A stretch of DNA of 64,000 nt, taken from the NCBI GenBank assembly GCA_033807695.1, contig CM066302.1, positions 3,472,001 to 3,536,000 of the forward strand, given 5' to 3'. The stretch is from Daedaleopsis sinensis. Taxonomy: Eukaryota; Basidiomycota; Agaricomycetes; Polyporales; Polyporaceae. Under the pieces are notes generated by a model, which saw only the letters and a program-made list of their open reading frames with translations, had not been told where the DNA came from and made no database searches. A program made the position numbers and the translations under genes. Of this stretch, positions 10,810-23,190 are shown piece after piece (the first letter of the stretch is position 1; each line of letters begins with the position of its first letter).

Positions 10810-13800
10810 TTAACGGTCCACCATGGTGGCAAGGATACTCCGCAGCACCGCAGGAATATCCGCTGTGTTAGACACACGATAACCACGACCAGGGAGGTTC
10901 TTCGGGATCCTATGATGATACCAAATCAGCATCTCCCCAATAACCGACTGCAAAAATACTCGGATACTTACCACGCAGCCTCTGCGCCTTCGCCAATGCA
11001 AATGAGCGCAGTATGCACTTTCGGATGGCGGTTCATCGCGCGCGAGAGTTCGTCTGCGGTGATGTTGTACCGTGCGAAGTTGGCGTCCGTGAGAGCAATA
11101 ACGAACCAATCGTCTGCGGCACTATCAGTCTGCGGCGCGTCAGGGCGGGAAGAACGACACATACCTGCATCGAATTTCGAAACGTCGAGCACCGCCTTCT
11201 CGATTGCTTCGACTACGGTCTAGCGTTAGCGGTATCGGCGTTTGAGAGCTTTACCAACAGTTTACCTGTGAAATCTCCCGCAAAAGTATACTGGGTGACC
11301 ATCTCCATCTTGTCCACGACCTTCCACCTGTCTCGTATGTCGAGAGACGCGCCAGCCTCGACTAGTGGCAACTCTGCGGAATCGCCGGACTATAGTAGCA
11401 CACACTTCATCAGTGGCGTATGTACTGCGATAACAACAGACCTTACATGACCATAGATCTGTCAGGGTGTCAATATCAGACTGATCCGCGAAAGGGAGAT
11501 TGATGCGGATCAACAACTCACGTCCCATACATATTTCTCCTTCCTTGTCAGCCTATCGAAGGTCTCCATCAACATAACGGCTACTGTCGTGTAAGATTGT
11601 GCTTCATAGAGTAAACGTCAATAGAGCCTCACCAGTCTCCATGCTCCGTCTCAATCGCCCATCGGCCTGGAACCGATACCTAATCCGGCGGTCAGCCTTT
11701 ACACATCCCCGCACAAATGCTCTGGTCGCTCTTACATGGAAGCACTGACGTCAAAGAGGAAACGTATCCTCTTAGGCCTGATAATGAGTTAGTACTGTGG
11801 CCGCCGATAGTACGAATTAAAGACAGCCTCACTTGATCTGCGGACGACCGAGCTCAGGTTTCGCCATACCGCGCCGCTTGTACACAGTAGCCTCGCCGGT
11901 GAGGCCTTCAGTCAGGCGACTGTCGTCAAGTTCACCGTCGGTCTGGCGTTTCACCCAGATACGCTCCTCCTCGCGCGCAGCGAGATCTATAGCCGCAGCA
12001 CGTCACGTCAGTGGACTGCCTTTTGCTGGCACGCTGCCCACTCACTCTCGAGCAAGTCGTGCAGCTGCGCGATATGGCCTTCGACTGCGGCGAGTAGGGC
12101 TCCGTAGTCTTTCGCTTCGCCTGCAGACATGTTCAGCTCTTCGAGCCGTCGTGCGAGCTCCTGGCGGGCCATCTCGCGAGCGCGGTCCTTGATATGGTCC
12201 GGAACGTCGTTCTTGAGAGCATCCGAGACCTACGAAGAAGTCTAGTCATATTCCGCAAGATAGTGCGAAAGATACATACTTGATTGATGTCGTGACCCTT
12301 GAAGAGGCGCATATAGCCTCCCCTGCCACCAAGACCAGCAGTGTCACGTCCACCGGTCTAGAGACGATAGTGAGTTAGCCTGCAATACGGGCACAGCGTG
12401 GCAGGGGGACGTACGCCTCCGGCCCAGGTGTTACCACCAGTGTGCGCTTCGTTGTCCGGATCCTCTTTACCGAATTTGGGATTAGAAAGACTTGTGTCGC
12501 CCTTAGGTTCGAACTTCAAGTCGAGGACTTGCTTCTTGGCTGCCTCCCTGGCAGCGTCAATTCCTAGGTGCTTGACTGCAAGACTAACCAATCCGCGTCA
12601 GCCACGGTCTATACATACATCCCCTTTCGACGGAAAGCGCACCCATGATGATCCAATATATCGGCCAGCTTCGAGAACGTCTCGGGCTTGTAGACATCGA
12701 AGTCAAAGACGTTCCGCAGAGCAGCCTCGAGAGGATCACTCGGGTAGGCTTGCATGTGCCGCACGAGATTCAGCAGCTCTACACGTCGATGAGCACTACT
12801 CTCCCGGCGGGTCAGACAAGGGACCTACCTCGCAGCGAGTAAGGATACGTCAAGGTCCCGGTCTCGTACAGACGGCGAAGATCGTGGAAGGCTGCCACAA
12901 GCCGGAGGATAATGTCCTCGCTGAGCTGTGGGGCTAGCTGGGAGACAAGCTTGCGCTCGCTCGCCATGTCCGGGTTCGTGACGGCATGGCAGCAGAAGTT
13001 GTCTCCAAGCACCTGCAGGAAGTGGTTGCCGAGGAACGCTATCGACCAGCACGTCATCAGCCACGCCCGTATACAAGGAGACCGCACGCGTGGACGTACG
13101 ATAGCCTGGGCGGTTGGCAAGAAGAATGAGTCGGAAATTGGGGTGGACGACGATATCGCCCTCGCGCTCCTTTGTTTGGCGCACCCGTCGGCCGTCGGCG
13201 AGCGTTAGTTGGCCGTGCCCTGCGAGACTTCTAAAGATCGCGACGACGTGTTCCGCTGCCTTGTCCGCCTCATCAATTACGATTACTCGTCCGAGATTGA
13301 TAGCTCGGAGGAGGGGAGAGTCCGTATACTTGATGATGCCGTTCTCTAGGATGGTCTGGAACATTAGTTGGTTGACTGTTGTATCTCTATGTAGCTGGAT
13401 GTATTCTCTGGGACGAGCAAGAAGCTTTTGGAGGAGAGGTGAGGAGCATGATCACACGTATTACACTCCGAAAGTCTCACCTGGCATAACCTGAACGAAG
13501 GAGGGTTAAGTTAGTACAGAAAACTGATATACATCAGACATGACTCACCGATCAACAACTTTGTTCTTGCCAACTCCCTGGATTGCCTCTCAGCCTCCAC
13601 AGTACTAACCAGCCCAATAAGAGTCCTTACCTGATTGCCTAGTAGAACTAGATGTTCGCTTAGTACCTCTAAATCTATCGCCAAATCGCGCATCAAGCCC
13701 GTCTGCAGGCTGTTGTCGTAGAAATGGTCCATATGCGGTACATGCGACGCGCCCTCAGGATCCTGGTTGCGATCAAACGATGGGATGAACGTCGCAGCGA

Positions 13801-16559
13801 CATCCTTGCCCTGCGGACCACTCGGCGGCGGGAACCATACCCCGCCATCACGGACTTCTGGAGGAGGATTGAACTGTGGCGCAGCAGCGGGTTAGCACAC
13901 GCTTCTGTCAATCGCAGTGGTCCCGAGACCGAGATGCCCGCCGCGGCTGCGATCATATGCGCGAAACGATGCACTCACGGGCGGCGTGCGCTTCTTGATG
14001 CCCGTCAGCTCGAGGATGTTCTGCAGATTGATCGCTTCTGTCGCGGGGAGGAACTCGGCCAGCACCGCCCGGCTGAGCAGAGCGTGCAGGTCGTCCGCGG
14101 CCGCAGGGAACTGCGCGACGCGCCGCGCGATGCGCATCAGCGCGCGGGTCCCCAGCTTCCGGTTCTTCTGCACCGCATCCGACGTCATGCTCGTGCGGTA
14201 CCTGTCCGCGAACGTGAGCAGCGTCTCGATGACCGGCGCGGCGCAGCCTGTCTGGAGGAGGAGGTGGGCCTCCTCGTCGTGCGACATGGGCTGCGAGGGC
14301 ACGGTGAAGAACATGTTTGCGTGCTCGTCCGAGAGCCAATCTTTGACCGGCTGCGACTTGGACGCAGTGCTGATCGCGCGGAACGAGGGGTGCGCGACGG
14401 AGAGGTCTGAAGATGGCTCCTGGTGTGCCGGTCAGTGCCCGCGGACGCAGTATGAGGATGATAACATACCTCCCCGTCGAGGATGCGCCGCACGACGCGT
14501 CTCTTCTCCCATAGTTCGATCTCGCGGTCCTGCATGAACCGGGCGAGCGATCCAGCCGTAGAGCCGATAACGTCCAACCCCGCGAGATGCACCAGTCGCC
14601 CTTCCCAAGCGCCTTCGAGAAGCGGACTAGGTGCGGCAATGAGTAGCTAGAACAGAAACAGAAAACAACTCAGATGTCGCACCTTGGTTCCCAGCTCGTC
14701 GCGCCACCGTCCTCGATCTTTCGGCGCATGATCAGTTCGCGCCCGCCCAGCTCCTTGTACATGTGCACATCCTCGAGTTCATAGCCGAGCACCGCAGCAA
14801 ACACCCGCACGAGGGTTGTCGTCGAGCAAGAGGCCGTTGATGGGAGTGCTGGCGGCGCATACGAGATGTCCCAACCGAGCGCATGCACTTGGAGCAGCGA
14901 CGTGAGCAGTCCCATAAACCGCGTGCTTGGGACGAATCCGAGGAATTCGGGGTTCGCAAACGGAAATCCGAGATAGTCCTGAGGACCGGCCGGGACTTTG
15001 ACCACAACCTCCTTGCATAGCGGACTGTCGAACGTGATGGACGCGGTGCGATCGTCGGCTCTGTCGATGCGCGCAAGGCGATAACCGAGCAAACCCGCAT
15101 CGTCTTCGATTCCGGTGAGATTCGGGGGCCCAAGCGCACCCAAGCCAGCTTCCTCGAATTGACGTGAAAGCATCGCCCACGCGACGAACGGACTGTGGAT
15201 GAGGGCAGGATGGATAGACAGCACGAGACGAGCGAGCTGCTCGGGGGAGAGCACGTCGGGAGGAGGGAACATGGACAAAAGAGCCGTGACCTTGCCTAGG
15301 GCGGTCTGCGGGAAAGGAGGCAGGGACGACCTCGCGATAGCGTCAAGCGCGTGGTGAGACTCGCTTGCGATCTGCGTAGAGGTGATAACGTCGCGCAACA
15401 GTCGGTACAGAGGCGAAGCGAGCAGTCCGTCTGACTTCACAGATCCGGAGCCTTGGAGGGCAAGTAGCGCACCCATGGGGTCGACAAACCGCGCCTGGAA
15501 ACGGCTTCGGAAAGGTGGGTCGAGGGGGTAGCCCGGATAAGGAGGAACGGGGGCGGCGATAGCAATGACTCGGAAACTCTTGTGAGCAGGAATGAATGTC
15601 GAAGTGTCATCGAGTAGCTCATAGCGGTGGGGATGGACAATGTGCGTGCCATCGTCAAGGTTCCTAGTGAGAAAGTGAGTGGGAGGAGAATTTCAATTAC
15701 GCAGAGGGCATCGACCAATGTAACGAGTCGTTACATTGTGGTTATATCACGATTAAAATCCAGATATCAATTTACTTTGTCAACGTGTCGCATCCCGACA
15801 CGAGACACGACGGGCAAAGGACATAAAGCCCCAGTAGTTCACGACCGGAACCAGCTAGCGATGTGACCAGGAGTCCAGTCACAACGCTAGCTAGCTCTCA
15901 GGCTGGTTCTGGGGCGGAACATTGCCCATTGCCATCGTGAGAGAGACGACCGCGATGTAGCGACTCGTTACTCAATGCCCCCGGTGTTAGCGAGTCAAGG
16001 GACATACATTTCTCGGTTCTCAAGTAGATTGTTCAGAACCTGCAATGTTTTGTGAATTAGGGAGTAATCCTTCACTCGCGCTTGAGCTACGTACAGGCAT
16101 GATACCCCGCTCCGCCTTCTCAACACCCTCGAGAATTAGGATACGACCATGCTTGACTGCTCTGACTGCGGCGCTATCGGTATAGACTAGGTTACCACCG
16201 GAGCGAATCTCTCGGCCTTGCTTGAGCTCTGTCTCGCCGACATCGCGATGGAGGGCCACGAACTCGTATTCCGAGTTTATCAACCTGCAGAAAGTGAGAG
16301 CCAAACGACGAGCATACGGGCCGGGCTGGGAGAGCAGGAAGATGTCCTGACCAAGCAGATACTTCTGTAGCATGAAGTGCAGGTTGTCGAGGTTGAATGG
16401 ATTTGAAGTATCGAGCAGGACATCTTCAGAGTGCGGGAGTCGGCTGGGTTCAGAGGAAGCGAGGATCTCGTGCGAGATGTCTCCAAGCTTGAGAACGCCA
16501 ATAGGCTTGGGAAGAGGGGTAAGTCCGTTCAGGACGTGCTTGAGTCTTCTATGTGCCAT
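10810..16559 (-). CDS. VWA8: VWA8-like AAA+ ATPase with C-terminal VWA domain
   Basis: Start is ATG at 16559 (MAHRRLKHVLNGL), stop at 10810-10812. An N-terminal AAA-like module carries LLGQDIFLLSQPGP, RDVGETELKQGREI and ILILEGVEKAERGIMPV, which are signatures of VWA8. A middle AAA-like region (about 14670-14600 kb side) reads LGYELEDVHMYKELGGREL and SPLVEGAWEGRLVHLAG. A third module has a complete P-loop (GVGKNK, split by an intron near 13510) and Walker B IVIDEADKA. A Gly-rich block (GGNTWAGGTGGRDTAGLGG) precedes the VWA domain, whose MIDAS motif is FLFDVSASMYRF. The animal protein is a large mitochondrial ATPase; this one seems shorter because the long segment between the third AAA module and the Gly-rich block is missing. 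Many short introns; one of about 340 nt holds a MITE-like insertion. Shares a promoter region with BTN1. Confidence 0.92.
15720..15971. mobile_element. MITE-like element inside VWA8 intron
   Basis: The element has terminal inverted repeats. GTAACGAGTCG at 15720-15730 is perfectly repeated in inverted form at 15961-15971, and the similarity runs on to about 23 bases per arm with three mismatches. The 252-bp element contains no open frame. Inside is a hairpin with 15-base arms (15853-15867 and 15878-15892, one mismatch, 10-base loop) and a further complementary outer stem. A perfect 23-base palindrome lies at 15716-15738 across the left end. The host intron (about 15664-16007) would be about 90 nt without the element, close to normal. 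Flanks CCAAT and TCAAT could be a short imperfect target duplication. Transposon family not identified. Confidence 0.6.
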
Positions 16560-17219
16560 GGTTGTGCGCGTGGAGGTCGATCTGACGACCTCTCAATCTC
16601 GGGCTGGTCTTCAGGAGGTGAGATGGTATCGACGTACCGCTTCGTTCCTGTTCGCGTCAATCCTCCAAGTAGAGCCCAGTTTCGCCAACAATGAGCAGCC
16701 AGGTGAGGCAGATTCGTCGTGAAATGGATAAGTCTGCTGCCTGTTCAGTCGAACGACACTTGGAGGTAGAGATATGTGTTGTTGTCACAGCGTTCCAGAT
16801 GAGTGCCTATCACTCTAACTTGACTCTGGAGGCTCTTGTAGAGGTCCTGCGGATGTCTCGATGGTGGTACAAGGCCAAGAGGGGGCTCGGATACATCTAG
16901 AGAGTGAACACCGGTAGAACAGTGAATATCATGTTCCCCACATCCTCGGGCTGAGCGAGAAACCGGTACAAGCGCTTACAAGCGCCGAGTTTCTATAACG
17001 AGCGCCCAAGTCTAATCCACGTGATTCGGGCGCTCCGCAGAGATCGGGATTGCCGCTTGCCTTCCGGCGTCCGCCCTCCTCCAGCCTCCTCCGTTCCTCT
17101 AAGTATAGCCCTCTCTGCACACACCCTCTGGCCCTGTCGCTCCTGCTCAGGTAGACTAGATCTGGGCAGCTCAACATATAAGGAAGACTTTCTGTCCTCA
17201 AATCGACACACTGGATGCA
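16560..17219. promoter_or_regulatory. Divergent VWA8/BTN1 intergenic promoter region
   Basis: About 660 bases separate the start codons of the minus-strand VWA8 gene and the plus-strand BTN1 gene, so both promoters must lie here. A TATA-like ACATATAAGG at about 17175-17184 lies about 40 bases before the BTN1 ATG. A C/T-rich tract at 17055-17120 is typical of fungal core promoters. No open frame with recognisable features. Confidence 0.55.
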
Positions 17220-19408
17220 ATGACTACGGGTGGTCGACTACATAGACGTCTCTCTGACGAGGATGCGGTTGAGGGGGCTACAGTGGCTGGAGACTACACA
17301 GCGGATGATACCTCGAAGTCAGGTAGGTAACGTCTGCATTGGAGCGTTTCACATTAACCTTGGTCGTACATGCAATGCCAGGATTGCTATCCTCACCTCG
17401 AGGCTGTAATGTCTCCCTACGTTTCACCTATGCATGGCACTGACTTGCACTTAGAATACCGCAAACGCTTAATCAAACTTGGAGTCTCGTTCTTCTTGTT
17501 TGGATTGATCAATAATGGTGTGTCTCTTAACGGTTGCTAGTCAGACACATATCAAACTCCTGGCGGTCTACTGCTCAGTGCTCTATGTGATCATCCTATC
17601 CGCTGCTCTGGACCTGGTTCCACCATCTACACCCAAAGGCATTATTGCGTTCTGCAACATCTTTCCAGCCTTGGTGGCGAAGTTGGGATGGCCTTACCTT
17701 CTCAAGGGCCGGATACGGTACGCACGCCGACTCATGGGTTGCACTGGGATCAGCGTTTGTGGCATGCTGGTGCGTTCGCATCATTCCCATAGCTGTGTAT
17801 CTGTAAAGATGATATTACTTCAGGTCGTTGCGCTTTTCGATTCATTAACTATGCGGCTGTTGGGCATATGCCTTGCCTCGTTCTCTTCAGGTTCGTCGTC
17901 GACTAGCATTTGACCACGATGCGTGCTCAAGAGTCCGATATACAGGACTTGGCGAATTGACCTTCCTGCAGCTCTCTACACGTTACCATCCTCCGTCAGT
18001 CGCCGGGCACAGCGTAGGGTGGGTGCATTCTATTTCTATCAGTATCCCTCACTCACCACACATAACTTGAAGTTACTTCGCGTCTGGAACTGGTGGTGCA
18101 GGCCTCGTCGGTGCCTTCCTTTGGTGGGAGCTTCGAGGGCTTGGCGTTCGACTGGGAGTTGGTCTTTCCTCGGTGTGCAGATTCTGCGTTCCATTTGCAG
18201 CCGCGCACTCACTTCGCTCTTGCCAGGTCCTTCCCTTTGTTATCCCGATAGCGTTTTTCTTCATCCTTCCTCCCCCCGATCAATTCTCGTCTGGAGCAAG
18301 TTATGATGAAGACAGTGAAGGTGCACGCCTATCAGCATCTTACACCCGTCTACCCAACGAAGCCGCCGATGAGGAAGATGCAATTCCTATCACCGAGCAT
18401 GAAGCCGTCGTGACAACAACGATTTCACTAACGTTAGAAGATAAGTGGACTCTAGCCAAGCCGATGTTAATGAAGTATATGCTACCACTATGTGAGCTAT
18501 CTCATACTCACATTTCTGACCCGAGTGTACTGACGCATACATGGACCAGTTTGTGTATATCTTGTGCGTTCATTCCGTCGTACACTGCTCCTCCTTGCTG
18601 ACCAGTTGCTGTACATTAGTTCGAATATACCATTAATCAGGTACAAACGTTTCCTATCAGTGTATGAGTCCCTCTGACCCGGTATTTCAGGGTATCTCCC
18701 CAACCCTCGTATATCCTGTCCCGACCTCGGATGCTCATTGGCTCATGAGCCGCATCATCCATTCCATCCGAGACTACTATCCCCTCTGGCAGGTGTGTCC
18801 TACGTCTCACCTCGACCCTTCATACCTTCACTCACTGTGCGTCCGTTCCAGCTCGTCTATCAGACAACTGTTTTCCTCTCGCGGTCATCGATCACACTCG
18901 GCCTCCCGCCCCTCCCGGGGAAGCTGCTCTCCCTCCCGGCTATCGTGCAGGGCTTCATCCTGACCACCCTCGCGGTCGAGTCCGCCATCGGCTTCTTCGG
19001 CGACGAGCACGAGGGCCTCAGCTTCGCCTTCGTATTCCTGCTCATCAGCATCGAGGGCATCTGCGGCGGCCTCGCATAGTGCGTCTTCTCTCCTAATCGC
19101 TTCAGCCTGTTTACTAACCCTAGACTCCACTCTCATCTGCACCGCGTGCGAATCTGCTCATCGAACTTGTACCGCCTGGTCCGCCCGTGTACAGCGTGAA
19201 CGTGTTCTACCGCATCAACCAGGAGAAGCACGACACGTCCGGGGCGGACCCCGAGCGCGCGAAGCAGGAGCGCGAGTTCAAGATAGGCTCGATCGGCCTC
19301 GCGGACTCGACCGGCATTCTGATGGCGTCGCTCCTCGCGGTCCCGACCGAGATTCAGCTGTGCAGGACGCAGGTCGCGCGCGGGAAGACCTTCTGCCAGA
19401 GCCTGTAA
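17220..19408 (+). CDS. BTN1: Battenin homologue (CLN3/Btn1), vacuolar membrane protein
   Basis: Start is ATG at 17220 (MTTGGRLHRRLSDEDAVEG), stop TAA ending at 19408. Exon 1 is a short acidic cytosolic leader. Exon 2 from 17455 begins EYRKRLIKLGVSFFLFGLIN, and successive exons give the battenin membrane core: VLYVIILSAALDL, FCNIFPALVAKLGWPY, LASFSSGLGELTFLQLS, then FASGTGGAGLVGAFLWWELR and IPIAFFFILPPP. An acidic loop at about 18300-18420 is followed by the conserved FEYTINQGISPTLVYP and the C-terminal GGLAYVNVFYRINQE...CQSL. About ten transmembrane segments are expected. The last intron, 19078-19195, is 118 nt. CLN3/Btn1 acts in lysosome/vacuole homeostasis. All hallmark segments are present, so I regard this as the functional parent of the fragment at 3471-3735. 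Confidence 0.93.
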
Positions 19409-19705
19409 GACCAGCCCGTGGGCGTGCGGATGGAGGGTAGTGTGGTTTCGTATAGCGGATGTACATAAGTTCTTCAGTAATGTGTACTCGTCATGTATGT
19501 ACTATGAGATACATAGTCCGACACTGTCCATCGCAGGCCTGACTTGAATTGTCCGCATGCGTCTGTGAGTGCGACCGCGCAAGGGTGGCTAGTCCCTTGC
19601 TCGGCTCGCATTAATCAGAACAGCATGAGGACCCATAAGTGATATGGGGAAAGTGGTATATGAGTGACGAGATATCGATGTCCTCTAGCCCGTGACGCGT
19701 GAAGC
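19409..19705. other. Convergent 3' spacer BTN1/protease
   Basis: About 300 bases between two convergent stop codons. Conserved in inverted orientation at 3179-3470. No gene seen. Confidence 0.5.
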
Positions 19706-22474
19706 TTAATCACTGGGTTCGGGATACACCTCGGGTTGATGGCGCACGAGAGCCTGGATCCTAGGCGGAAGGTGCGCATGGATACTTAAATCCCATGCAC
19801 CTCCGATTTTCCTGCCCTCCTGCACCACGCGCTGAGCAGCAAACTCGATGGTCGGCGCATGATTGCCCTCAGGGTCCGTGTTCATCCTCACGAGATTGGC
19901 CCAAAAGAAGTTCTGCACGAGGTGAAGACAATCAGACGTATATCGGCGATGACGGTATGGAATGGCATGGACGGTCCATACAGTAACGGTACGCACCATT
20001 CCCAGAATGTAATCCGTCTCTGGCGGCGAATCTTTCGTTTGATACGTGAGCAGCGAGCAGTGGGCTCCATCAGAGAGTGCCCAAGGGCCGGTGAGAATAT
20101 GCTCGGCACCACATCTGTGGGTGTATGTCTCGCCCGCATGGTCCATGAACTTGAAGAGCAGATCGTGGTGCGCAAATTTGTCTTCACGCTTGTGCCAGAT
20201 GGGTGGTGGTAGTTTGCCGTTATTCCGATACTCCGGGAATTTGCCGGGCTCGTTTTCGAACCACTCTGTCCAGATTTTCTGGACTATCGCCTTCGGAAGC
20301 ACACTGCATCCCGCGCCTGGCATATGAGAATGAATCAGCCGGGGAATTCAGCGATCACGTGGGACTGACGACTAACCGGTATCGAAGATCACGGGGATTC
20401 CAGGTGACATTCTAGTCAAAGGATCTGGTGTGCTGGGCATAGGTATGCATTTGTGCTCCCAGCCGTCGTCCGTTGACTCGTAATCAGGGTCCTCCTCTGT
20501 CGGAGTCATTAAGGTGAGCGATAAGAGTCTGAGCTTCCACTTGTTGAATGTAATGCTGGTTCGCGGCACGTATTCATAACTTGGCCAAACCTCGAGCTTG
20601 GGCGTGTAGACGGGGAGGAGCAGCTTCTCGTCCGCGCCTAGTATACCGCACGGTTCACCGTGTCCGTAGTATAAGAAGCTCTTGCGTCTGAAGAGGGTTC
20701 AGAGAGACCACATGCTTTGAAATGGTGCCACGTACTGTCTTTCGATCGTGCGCTCTTCCTGCTCTTCGTTTGGGATCAAGAGACGTATGGTCAGTTGGGC
20801 TGGCTAAAGCCTCGGGCGATATGGAATGAGTAAGACGGTCTACGCTCCATATGAGCGGTACTGACTCACATCATCAACAAGCGAACCTTCAGAGCAATTG
20901 CTGATGATGTCGAAAAATGTCTACAAGCATTTGATGAGATACGAACTCCAGATGTATGAACTCAGCGACGCTCACCAACTTGTCCTTCTTCGTCACTGAC
21001 GGTCCATGGTGCGTCTCTCTGGCCTTGTTCCATGGACGCCTCGAACTTGAAAAATGCATGAGTGGGGAAGGCCATCATAGAGGAAGATGAAACGTACCCA
21101 GGGATTGCCAGACCTAGATTCCCGTCGACTGGTTGCTTCACAGTAATGCTACCGGCAGCGCTGACGAGAACACGGGGAAACGACAGGGTGATAGAGTTTT
21201 TGCGCGATGCATTCTTCTGCCAGTTCCAACCCGGAGCTGTAAAGGGGATCGTGTCTTCCCAGCGATAGAGATCTAACTCGCGGTGATTAATGGGTTGCGG
21301 AACGGTGTTGTGCCATACACTCACGAAGAATGCCACCATCGGCGTACTTGTAGTGGGCAGAGTCCAGTGCGCATTCCTTGACTCCCAGAGGGATTGTGGG
21401 ATGTCGATTCTTACTCTTATGTCCAGGTGAACCATCAGCCCAGGGGACCTCTTCATATATCTCTTCGTCGTCTTCGTCGTCTTCTTGGCCGAGTTTGACA
21501 AGCTCCTCGAAATCGCTACCAAAGAACCAGCTACGACACCATTAATTAATCGGGTCAATCTTTATCATGCTCACACTTACAAGGCGCTGTCACCTAGAAC
21601 TGGAGTGAGTCAGTATGCTCATGCCTGGGAATGACCTCTTACCAGTGTCTATTGCCAGCCGATACTTCGTGTTCTTGTAAGGCATCAGATCACATTGCAC
21701 TGTGGAATCAGATGTCATCCTCTGCCAGTGTTGTCGTCAGCTCACAACGGTCATCAGACACAACAACATCTGCTCACTAAAGTAAGAGTGTAGAACATCC
21801 CTGCGAGACTAATAGTCAGCGGCAGTCTAGATTTAGGCATGCGATGCAAAACTGTTAATACCATATTCTCCTGATGCCTCGGTGGGTATGAGGGCGTTAT
21901 CCTCGGTCTTTAGGATTGCTCTCTGCCATGTTGTAGTTCTGGCATCAGAGGCGTCCAATAACGGGACTCTTGCAGCAAGCGAGTGAAAGCGACGGTTCAT
22001 AAGGAGTTGGGAACGACTTTTGGGGCGCGGGGTGACGACTCGTGGCCGTTCGAGTCTAGGTGGTATGTTGTGGTCCAGTTTGATCCGCTGCGTGTCGCGC
22101 TCATTTGCGTGACTCGCAATCGCATCGTCATCGAAAGCTTGCAGTATACCGCGTTTGTTAGAATCCGACGTCGCAGTAACATGACCATGGGGTCTGTCTC
22201 CGGTCGATATCACTGACAGCCGTCCCTTGGATCTCCTGACCCGAGCTAGGCTCGTCTAAAGTCAAATGCATCAGTACTAGTGTCATATGATGGCGTCGAA
22301 GGCCACCGAGCCCTCGGCCAGGAGCCTAAAGGATAGCCACAGTAGCAAGTAACTCACCATACAGACGGCTAAATATTGACGTATATCTTTGGGCGAGATC
22401 TCAGGAGCTTCGAGTAGCAGCAGGTTGTCATTGAACATCGCAGGAGAGGTGAGGCTAGATGAAGTGAGAGACAT
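19706..22474 (-). CDS. Pepsin-like (family A1) aspartic protease, intact copy
   Basis: Start ATG at 22474 (MSLTSSSLTSPAMFNDN), stop at 19706. Exon 1 ends AVCM at a GTGAGT donor. The next exon gives a long basic leader and QRAILKTEDNALIPTEASGE, a propeptide-like stretch. The N-lobe active site reads YRLAIDTGDSALWFFG across an intron near 21590-21645. The C-lobe active site reads PVIFDTGAGCSVLPKAIV across an intron near 20330-20383. The last exon has CGAEHILTGPW and VRTVTVWTVHAIPY. Two DTG motifs about 300 residues apart fit the bilobal A1 fold. The N-terminal lobe contains an acidic insert (EDDEDDEEIYEE), and I see no classical signal peptide, so the protein may be intracellular or its first exon may be missing. 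Substrate unknown. Confidence 0.8.
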
Positions 22475-23190
22475 TCCGAACAGCAGCGTTTAGAAGGGTG
22501 AGTCTTTGACATTCGCGGAGCGCAGCTTTTGTACCAAATACTCAACAGCCGTGGCTGGCTGACCTTGTGACCTTGTTGTTGTTAAGCTAACCTTCGCGGC
22601 CATGAATAGAAGTAGAAGCAAGGAGAAAGGATAATGCTCAGTGATCCACCGCGGAGTGCTTATTGTACTAGAGCCTGCACGCATGCGTCAACGCGATGTC
22701 TTGACAACAGGCCTAAATTATTATGTTTTACAGTTGTAGATTCGTATGAGCTACAAAACAACAACCGTATACGCACCTGACGATGCCGACCGACCGCCGA
22801 CGGTCGGTGGCGTCTGCAATCGATGGAGAACAGTACAAGAACATCCAGTGACCATGGGTAGCAACCAATTAGTGGGTCAGTACTTGGCTCAAGCGGAAGA
22901 GTGGTTGTTGTTCTTTCAAGGTACCGTTGTGTAGTACTATCTGATTGGCGAGGTGGACGGAAACAAGAGCAGTGGCCTGGAGGCTGGGACCCCAGCGCTC
23001 AGCGCTCAGCGCTCAGCTCTTAAGCGTGGTCACGGACACGTGATTCTCACGGTGCAGGATTCCGATTGGCGCCCGTAGCCATGATGACGAACCAGAGTCA
23101 GAAGCTCATCTTCAAGTTCGAATTCACGCTTCACCTCCTGAGCTCGGCCAGGTCTACGGTCATGCCAATATCCTGATACAGGACTTAGAA
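22475..23190. other. Divergent spacer protease/F-box with short repeat
   Basis: About 715 bases between two divergently transcribed genes; both promoters must lie here. A 7-base unit CAGCGCT is repeated three times at about 22996-23018. Part of the spacer matches the left locus on both of its sides: bases 1-490 in complement and about 5860-5970 in complement. No gene seen. Confidence 0.5.

Larger units (their letters stand above)
19141..22960. repeat. Right copy of large duplicated block, protease side
   Basis: Counterpart of 1-3740 in opposite orientation. The left limit lies inside the last intron of BTN1, where matches to the left locus begin around GCGAATCTGCTCATCGAACTTG. The right limit is uncertain because the other copy runs off the window start. 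Confidence 0.8.
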
